Shown here in pieces: positions 58,187-64,000 of a stretch of 64,000 nucleotides of DNA. The position numbers and the translations under genes were made by a program. The notes below the pieces were generated by a model. That model was not told the origin of the DNA. It made no database searches and worked only from the letters and a program-made list of their open reading frames with translations. This stretch comes from Melioribacteraceae bacterium. GTDB lineage: Bacteria; Bacteroidota; Ignavibacteria; Ignavibacteriales; Melioribacteraceae. Position 1 is the first letter of the stretch, and every line of letters begins with the position of its first letter. Location: the NCBI GenBank assembly GCA_016927595.1, contig JAFGMI010000026.1, positions 62,001 through 126,000 on the forward strand. Reading direction: 5' to 3'.

Positions 58187-58238
58187 AAAATCAATTTATT
58201 ATAATGGATAAAATCGATTGTTCGTTTAATAATTACAT

Positions 58239-59306
58239 TCATGCAATACTCTTAACAGCGAGCTGCCCGCAGGCTGCAGATATGTCGTCGCCCTGAGTAT
58301 CACGGATCATTACAGTTACATTTTCAGTTCTTAATTTATCAACAAACTCCAGAATTCTGCTCATGCCCGTCGGTTCAAGTTCAGCTGATATACCTTCGGG
58401 GTTCATATGTTTTATGCTGTTGAAAGGGATAACGTTTACCTTCGAGGGCATTTGCCTGCTGAGTCTTATAAGCGCTTCCACATCCTCCTGGCGGTCATTT
58501 ATATTTTTTAGCATAGTATATTCAAAAGTAATTCTCGTTTTGGTTTTATGCGAATAATACTTACATGCTTCAAAAACATCTTTCAAAGGATATTTTTTAT
58601 TAATCGGCATAATAATGTCTCTTCTTTCATCGAAGCAGGAGTGAAGGGAAAGCGCAAGCTTGACACGCAAACCGCTGTCGGCAAGCATCCGGATTTTATC
58701 AGGGATACCTGCAGTTGATACTGTTATTCTGTTTCTGCTGAGACCTTTGTTAAGCTCATCGGTAAAGATTTTAAGAGACTCAATAGTATTTTCAAAATTA
58801 ATCAAAGGTTCTCCCATACCCATATATACAATATTGGTGATGTTTTCCTTTCCATATTCTTTTGCAGCGAGAAGGTACTGATCAACAATTTCGCCCGTTG
58901 TTAAGTTTCTCTTGTAACCCATAACACCGGTTGCACAGAATTTGCAGTCGAGCGGGCAGCCAACCTGAGTGGATATACAGAGAGTCTTTCTGTTCTTTTC
59001 AGGTATAACAACCGACTCAATTTTCCTATTGTCGGATGTATTGAACAGATATTTTTTCGTCCCGGTTGATAAGGAATTCTGCGTTGTTTCCAGTTTCAAT
59101 GAATTCAGTTGCGAATAAATATTTAGTTTTTCCCTTAGTGATTTAGGAAGGTTAAGCATCCGGTCGAAATCGAATTCAAGATGGTTGTAGATCCAGTTGA
59201 AAACCTGATCGCCCCTGAATGGTTTTTCGTCTATAGAACTGAAGAACTCCCGCATTCTTTCCCGGGTTAGTCCTTTTAGTTCGATTATTTTACTGCTGCT
59301 GTTCAT
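58239..59306 (-). CDS. rlmN: 23S rRNA (adenine-2503)/tRNA (adenine-37) C2-methyltransferase
   Basis: This radical SAM methyltransferase acts on A2503 of 23S rRNA and A37 of tRNA. The 4Fe-4S motif is CPLDCKFC (about C117, C121, C124 from the ATG). MGMGEPLINFENT and RITVSTAGIPDKIR are conserved, and the resolving cysteine lies near the C-terminus in SAACGQL. ATG at 59306 is taken as the start; a TTG at 59315 would add three residues. A TATCTTTG box lies 6 bp upstream of the ATG, see findings. Confidence 0.96.
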   Translation of the reverse strand: MNSSSKIIELKGLTRERMREFFSSIDEKPFRGDQVFNWIYNHLEFDFDRMLNLPKSLREKLNIYSQLNSLKLETTQNSLSTGTKKYLFNTSDNRKIESVVIPEKNRKTLCISTQVGCPLDCKFCATGVMGYKRNLTTGEIVDQYLLAAKEYGKENITNIVYMGMGEPLINFENTIESLKIFTDELNKGLSRNRITVSTAGIPDKIRMLADSGLRVKLALSLHSCFDERRDIIMPINKKYPLKDVFEACKYYSHKTKTRITFEYTMLKNINDRQEDVEALIRLSRQMPSKVNVIPFNSIKHMNPEGISAELEPTGMSRILEFVDKLRTENVTVMIRDTQGDDISAACGQLAVKSIA

Positions 59307-59438
59307 GGCTTGCAAAGATACAAAAAACCTGAATAACTGTATCTATTGAAACTGGTGAAGGTTAAACCTTACTTATTTTAGTTCAATTTTAACTTTCTAA
59401 GTTATATTTTAATAAAAAAAGCTGAGGATTTTTACATA

Positions 59439-60146
59439 ATGAAAAATCAAATACTTGAAATTCTTTCCCGTGATCCGATGCGTAATATTAATATCATAAA
59501 CTTTATTGAAGGATATTCGTTAAGAGAAGGATTAATTTCCGGTAATTCTGTTTTAATAAGAGCTAAAAGCGACAGGAACTGGGTAATGTTCAGCAGTAAT
59601 CTGAAATCCGAGTTTAATCTTCTCCGAAGCAAATTGTTTGCCGAAGATAAGTGTTTTGCATTTCTTGAGGACTGGATGGTTCCTATAATCTGCGAGAATC
59701 AGAAAGTAAAATGGCAGCTCACTACTATGCAGTATTATTTACCTAAAGATCATACGGTACCGGAAAAAGATCATGAAACAGCTTCGCTGTCTGTTAACGA
59801 TGCAGGTTTTGTGGTTGAAAATTCAGATTACGCAGAATATTTGTCTGTCGGTTACGTGGCGGACAGAATAAAACGTGCGCCGAGTTCCGGGATTTACATT
59901 AATAAAAAACTTGCCGCCTGGATTCTTACACATGATGATCTTGCGATTGGTTCACTGCATGTGCTGCCTGATTACCGCAGGCAGGGATTCGGTGCATCGC
60001 TTACGATAGATATGATAAATAAAATGAGAATGCTTGGGAAGCTCCCTTTTACCTACATAGAACCGGTTAATATGAAATCAAACAATCTTGTAGTAAAGTT
60101 AGGTTTTGTAAAGCATAAATTAATAACATGGCTTGAATTGGAATGA
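59439..60146 (+). CDS. GNAT-family acetyltransferase
   Basis: The 235-residue protein has a C-terminal FR47/GNAT domain (about residues 125-235). AAWILTHDDLAIGSLHVLPDYRRQGFGASL is the acetyl-CoA-binding signature, and SNNLVVKLGFVKHK closes it. The N-terminal half resembles the GNAT-related lobe of glycine-N-acyltransferase-like proteins. The substrate is unknown. It is a single gene. Confidence 0.87.
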   Translation: MKNQILEILSRDPMRNINIINFIEGYSLREGLISGNSVLIRAKSDRNWVMFSSNLKSEFNLLRSKLFAEDKCFAFLEDWMVPIICENQKVKWQLTTMQYYLPKDHTVPEKDHETASLSVNDAGFVVENSDYAEYLSVGYVADRIKRAPSSGIYINKKLAAWILTHDDLAIGSLHVLPDYRRQGFGASLTIDMINKMRMLGKLPFTYIEPVNMKSNNLVVKLGFVKHKLITWLELE

Positions 60147-60233
60147 TTAGCGTTGATTCAGGCACCGATCGGGAGTATATAATTCCGCCAGACCCGAGTT
60201 TATCAAGTCTGGAGCCGGAATTAAATACGAAAT

Positions 60234-61181
60234 TTAAACTGCCTGCAGCTGTGTCTTAAAATAATGTATATATTCAGCAGCGTTAAGCGCCGCTATTGTG
60301 CCGTCGGAAACTGCAGTTGTTATTTGTCTGAATCTTTTCTGAATTGAATCACCGGCGGCGAACACACCTTCAATGTTGGTTCTCATATTCGCATCGGTTA
60401 TTATTTCACCGGCTGAATTAAGGTCGATTAAATCTCTCAGTTTAGCCGTGTTGGGTACATAGCCGATTAAAATAAAAACACCGTCTACATCTTTCTCTGT
60501 AATTTCTTTTGTTGACTGGTTCTCGATTCTGACTTTCCGAAGCTTCTCATCACCGACAAATTCTGCTATTCTGGATTCCATTATAAAACTTATTTTCGGG
60601 TTTTCTTCAGCTTCTTTTACAGCATGTTCAAAAGCCTGGAAATGATCGAACTGATGGACGATGGTAACTTCACTGGCATATTTCGTTAACGATACAGCTT
60701 CTTCAAGTGCCGAGTTTCCGCCGCCGACTACTATTACTTTTTTATCTCTGAAAAAATCACCATCGCACGTTGCACAGTAAGATACTCCAAGCCCCTTGAA
60801 CTCCTCCTCGCCGGGTACATTAAGAGTTCTCGATTTACCGCCCGTAGCAATAATAACTGCATTGGCAGAGTAGATTTCCTTATCATTTACCTCAACGGTT
60901 TTTATTTCACCGTCCAGCTTCATTCCGGTGACTCTAATATTGCTCCTGATTTCGGTACCGAAACTGACTGCCTGCTTTTTCATAGTGCCTGCAAGTTTGT
61001 AACCGCTTATGTTCTCAACGCCGGGATAATTTGCGATTTCGTGAGTAAGAACCATTTGTCCGCCAGCAGTACCTTCATTCAAGACTATTGTGTTTACTCT
61101 GGCACGCGAAAGATATATGGCGGCGGTTAAACCTGCAGCCCCGCCACCAATAATTATTACGTCGAAATTATAATTTCTCAT
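60234..61181 (-). CDS. trxB: Thioredoxin reductase
   Basis: The 315-residue NADPH-dependent flavoprotein has FAD motif IIGGGAAGLTAAIYLSRA, the redox-active CATCDGDFF, the NADPH motif VVGGGNSALEEAV and the C-terminal GVFAAGDSIQKRFRQITTA. The length and domain order are those of bacterial low-Mr TrxB. It sits 28 bp after an atypical thioredoxin and is probably co-transcribed with it. Confidence 0.96.
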   Translation of the reverse strand: MRNYNFDVIIIGGGAAGLTAAIYLSRARVNTIVLNEGTAGGQMVLTHEIANYPGVENISGYKLAGTMKKQAVSFGTEIRSNIRVTGMKLDGEIKTVEVNDKEIYSANAVIIATGGKSRTLNVPGEEEFKGLGVSYCATCDGDFFRDKKVIVVGGGNSALEEAVSLTKYASEVTIVHQFDHFQAFEHAVKEAEENPKISFIMESRIAEFVGDEKLRKVRIENQSTKEITEKDVDGVFILIGYVPNTAKLRDLIDLNSAGEIITDANMRTNIEGVFAAGDSIQKRFRQITTAVSDGTIAALNAAEYIHYFKTQLQAV

Positions 61182-61209
61182 TTCTGTTGCTCAAAAATGT
61201 TAACAAATA

Positions 61210-61563
61210 TTAGGCTTCAACCTTAGTGAATTCAGCATCCAGTATTTCAATTATCTGATCCATTGACTGTATACTGCTGGTCGCTTTTACAACTTTACCG
61301 TCTTTAAAATACACGGTGAACGGAAGCCCCTGAAAGGCTCTGCATTCAGGCAAATTTCTGATTAAATGTGCATGCGGACTGTCAAAAGCCATATCTGCAA
61401 ATTTTACATTGGTATATTCATTTTCCAGCTCTTCCATGATACCATAAACAGGCACACACATTGGTCCCATACGTCCGCAGCAGATCATTACATTTTCATT
61501 TTCGTTAAGAATTTTTGAAAATTCTTCTTCTGAGTTTACATGAGTTAAGTTTGTATCCAGCAT
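61210..61563 (-). CDS. Atypical thioredoxin-like protein without a CXXC
   Basis: The 117-residue protein has a thioredoxin fold with the typical cis-proline strand (GLPFTVYFKDGKVV). The usual WCGPC is replaced by CCGRMGPMCVP (C28, C29, C36), in which GP is flanked by M32 and M35. The N-terminal active-site cysteine position is therefore Met, and possible disulfides are C28-C36 or C29-C36. C29 to C36 gives a CX6C arrangement. An AAGGAG ribosome binding site lies 7 bases before the ATG. It is followed by trxB, the likely partner. The reductase pairing is inference. Confidence 0.82.
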   Translation of the reverse strand: MLDTNLTHVNSEEEFSKILNENENVMICCGRMGPMCVPVYGIMEELENEYTNVKFADMAFDSPHAHLIRNLPECRAFQGLPFTVYFKDGKVVKATSSIQSMDQIIEILDAEFTKVEA

Positions 61564-61857
61564 ATTATTGCTCCTTTTATTATGAATTTTAAAAACATTG
61601 TTTTATAAGATGTAGAACATCCGAAAATGATTCAGGAAGAAATAAGAGAATTCGATGACCGATAAATCATATGATTTTGCTCCTTAATTCTACCGGATAT
61701 TGGGATTGATTTAAAAACAGCCGTTTGATAATTTTCAGATGATTATTTTGGCTTCATCACTAAATAGTGATTCCCCTGCGATTATTAACGGGCATTCAAT
61801 ATAAATTTCAAATCCGGATCGTTTTTTTTTATAGCAACCAGCATTCACGGGGGAACA

Positions 61858-62307
61858 ATGACCAGATATCACAATCACATATTTATGACTGTTGCAGTAT
61901 TGATGATATTTGCTTTAAGCTGCAGCGAAGTTTTGGAACCGGTATACAGTACTCAGGTGAAAATTGCTCAAATCGGTGGCTGCGTCTCTGCTGCAAATAC
62001 CAGAAATTCTTCAATGGGAGATTCATCTTTTTTCTACGAGTTCAAGGATATGCTAAAAGTAGAATTCTGGCTTAGCGGTAATTGCTGTCCCGATTCGGAT
62101 AGATTTGCATCGGATTACCGGATATCAAACGATACGATATTTGTAACTATGGCTGATACTGCAGCAAATTTATGCAGGTGTATTTGCAATTACAATATTG
62201 TGGCAGAGTTTAGTAATCTTGCATTCGACAGATACTTATTCCAGGTGCGAAGAGAAGATTGGATCAGTAGGTACATCTTTTATTCTGAATATGTTTTCAG
62301 GAAATAA
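61858..62307 (+). CDS. Small cysteine-rich lipoprotein, unknown function
   Basis: The 149-residue protein has a signal with lipobox FALSCSE. Predicted beta strands and a cluster of cysteines (GNCCPDSDRF and LCRCICNYN) suggest a compact extracytoplasmic domain. Similar CxCxC-Y segments occur in small Bacteroidetes lipoproteins, but no named family is recognised. It stands alone, with 294 bp of featureless sequence upstream. Confidence 0.7.
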   Translation: MTRYHNHIFMTVAVLMIFALSCSEVLEPVYSTQVKIAQIGGCVSAANTRNSSMGDSSFFYEFKDMLKVEFWLSGNCCPDSDRFASDYRISNDTIFVTMADTAANLCRCICNYNIVAEFSNLAFDRYLFQVRREDWISRYIFYSEYVFRK

Positions 62308-62516
62308 AGGATCGGTCTGAAAGGTAAAATCCGGATTCGTTTTTATCGTGTTGATATCTCCTGCATGAAGAAATTTAACATACAGGCATTCTAATGTTAA
62401 TTAAATTTGCAATCATAGTACATAACATCGATTAATCAATACACCCCCTAAAAATTTGCATCTGTATATAATATGTTGTACTATTAATCAATTTACGAGC
62501 AAATCGGGAGGATGCA

Positions 62517-64000
62517 TTGGAAGCCAAAACAACATCCCGCAAAACAAAATCGGTACCGGGAAACGGAAAAACCACTGCTCAAAACTTCAAATTCATCGGC
62601 ACGAGAATTCTTGATGATGTGTTTACGGATGAAGTTAGTTTGTTCAAACCCCAGTTTGAAATTAATTATGAAGTTTACCTGCAGAGGCTATGGAATTCGA
62701 ATCCTGATATTTATGAATTACTCAAAAAGAATAGAAATATTGAAAAAGCGCGTGACGCTCTATACAACTACCTCGAAAAAGCAGAAAGAAAAGTATTTGA
62801 GGTTGATAATGATTTACACATACTCGAAAAATCCACAGTTAGGGAGTCTATAAGAGTTTTCAGAAGTGTTATCGGACCTATAAATGAATTCAGAACTCAA
62901 TTCTCGGCGGTCGAGGCTTTATGGAAGCTTGCACGTGGTAAATCCAAGAGTCTGAAACATAAAATTTCAGTGGGATTTATTCTTGAGTTCATCAATCTTT
63001 TCAGAGGCGTTACGGGTAAATCGAACATCTATCTTGAAGATATGCAGATTAAAAAAGGCATTCCCGAATTCCTTAAAAAGGAAGGACGGGAAGCTGCGCA
63101 GACAAGAATGCAGATACTGGATGAATTCGGTTCGAATATGCAGAAATATTTTAAAAAATATCCTTCAGGTCTTGACGAGGAAGTAATAAGCTGGAGAAAA
63201 GATAATAAACAAAAAATTCTGAGGCATCTTGAAGGAGGCGAAGAAGACTGGAACAACTACAAATGGCATCTCAGAAATGTGATAAAAACTCTTAAACCGC
63301 TCTCCGAACTAATTGAACTTACAAGCGATCAGAAAGATGCGGTTGATATAGCTGTGAAAAATAAAATTGCCTTTGGTATAACACCATATTATCTGAGTCT
63401 TATGGATACAAAATTATCGATTGGTTATGATCATGCAATCCGTGCCCAGGTAATACCACCGAAGGAATATGTTGATAAAATGGTTGAACATAATACAGAC
63501 AGGGATGTGTCTTTCGATTTTATGGGTGAACATGATACTTCGCCGATCGATCTCGTGACACGAAGATACCCGATGATCTCTATAGTAAAACCTTTTAATA
63601 CCTGTGCTCAGATATGCGTTTACTGTCAGCGTAACTGGGAAATCGAACGGGTACTTGATCCGAACGCAATGGCTACACTTGAAAAAGTAGATGAGGCTCT
63701 TGCCTGGTTTGATGATCATAAATCGATCGGCGACATACTTATTACAGGTGGTGATCCGCTCGTGATGAACGATCATCAGATAGAAAGAATGCTGGAAGTA
63801 CTAGCTGCGAAAAAACAGATATACAGAATACGGCTTGGAACCCGGACGCCTGTAGTGATGCCGATGAGAATTACAGATCAATTCGTCGACATGATATCAC
63901 GGTTTCATAATCCGCCCTCACTCGAAATATGCATCGTAACTCATTTTGAACACTCCTATGAAATTACACCCGAAGCGATGAATGCAGTTCAGAAATTGAA
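62517..64000 (+). CDS. KamA-family radical SAM protein with long N-terminal extension (partial)
   Basis: The frame is open from a TTG at 62517 to the window end, with gggagg 5 bases before the TTG and no in-frame ATG close by. About 360 residues of helical, charged sequence precede the radical SAM motif CAQICVYC (C363, C367, C370). After it come WEIERV, ILITGGDPLVMNDHQ and IRLGTRTPVVMP, as in lysine 2,3-aminomutase relatives. The extension (FKFIGTRILDDVFTDEVSLF onward) is much longer than in clostridial KamA. It may be a KamA-like mutase or a different radical enzyme. The C-terminus is not visible. Confidence 0.88.
   Translation, partial: MEAKTTSRKTKSVPGNGKTTAQNFKFIGTRILDDVFTDEVSLFKPQFEINYEVYLQRLWNSNPDIYELLKKNRNIEKARDALYNYLEKAERKVFEVDNDLHILEKSTVRESIRVFRSVIGPINEFRTQFSAVEALWKLARGKSKSLKHKISVGFILEFINLFRGVTGKSNIYLEDMQIKKGIPEFLKKEGREAAQTRMQILDEFGSNMQKYFKKYPSGLDEEVISWRKDNKQKILRHLEGGEEDWNNYKWHLRNVIKTLKPLSELIELTSDQKDAVDIAVKNKIAFGITPYYLSLMDTKLSIGYDHAIRAQVIPPKEYVDKMVEHNTDRDVSFDFMGEHDTSPIDLVTRRYPMISIVKPFNTCAQICVYCQRNWEIERVLDPNAMATLEKVDEALAWFDDHKSIGDILITGGDPLVMNDHQIERMLEVLAAKKQIYRIRLGTRTPVVMPMRITDQFVDMISRFHNPPSLEICIVTHFEHSYEITPEAMNAVQKL

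Noticed and set aside
58187-58238. Guanidine riboswitch before the Gdx-like exporter
   Set aside because: The 52-bp gap is too short for any known guanidine aptamer, and no suitable hairpins are seen.
62512-62853. 113-codon plus-strand frame starting with ATG behind the gggagg site
   Set aside because: It is out of frame with the radical SAM protein, which is continuous from TTG 62517. The ATG frame shows no family likeness and overlaps entirely.

Overview
This is a 64 kb chromosomal window from an AT-rich Gram-negative bacterium of the Bacteroidetes/Chlorobi/Ignavibacteria group. The basis is family resemblance plus several promoter-like sites of the TTG-N20-TAnnTTTG type, a Bacteroidetes-style SecA insertion, a DUF4837 lipoprotein, a DUF2723 membrane protein and a Bacillus/Bacteroidetes-type three-subunit succinate dehydrogenase. 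Many multiheme c-type cytochromes together with Shine-Dalgarno-led genes make an Ignavibacteriales/Melioribacter-like organism the best guess. That assignment is an inference. No IS element, phage, integrase or CRISPR array was seen.

Layout. 1-6.1 kb (minus strand): a tetrapyrrole operon, ccsA/hemX-like, hemA, hemC, hemD, hemE and hemN (hemN is cut by the window edge). 6.4-16.7 kb (minus strand): the most distinctive region, a respiratory or extracellular electron-transfer cluster. Operon A encodes a tetraheme cytochrome, an outer-membrane beta-barrel, a 14-heme cytochrome and a repetitive lipoprotein with 29 potential heme sites, and it ends in a strong terminator. A sigma-54 activator with a cysteine-rich PAS domain follows. 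Operon B encodes an 11-heme-site lipoprotein, a double-rhodanese lipoprotein and a small TPR protein. Both operons start with the same 18-bp element, which has exact -24/-12 spacing, and clusters of TGAAAC hexamers flank the activator gene. The window also holds heme synthesis and a cytochrome-maturation-like membrane protein, so cofactor supply and heme-protein demand are encoded side by side.

17-30 kb (plus strand, mostly): a membrane PP2C/SpoIIE phosphatase, sdhCAB, a TonB-dependent receptor broken by two in-frame stop codons (minus strand), an acidic hypothetical protein, obgE, an isolated FecCD-type permease, tRNA-Met and secG. 30-35 kb: a LOG-family protein, rpsU, an ECF sigma/putative anti-sigma pair, an M14 carboxypeptidase and an outer-membrane protein. 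35-45 kb (plus strand): CYTH protein, AddB-like nuclease, greA, tilS, hpt, ftsH, a polyprenol/phytol kinase-like protein and a DUF4837 lipoprotein. 45-51 kb (minus strand): GNAT, DUF2723 and glnE. 51-64 kb: secA, a PII protein, a TPR lipoprotein, an AlbA_2 protein, a TrmH-family methyltransferase, a Gdx/SugE-type SMR exporter, rlmN, GNAT, trxB with an atypical thioredoxin, a small lipoprotein, and the start of a KamA-family radical SAM protein that runs off the window.

The strongest candidate for an under-described system is the 6.4-16.7 kb cluster: a probable porin-cytochrome electron conduit with its own sigma-54 control and a rhodanese partner.
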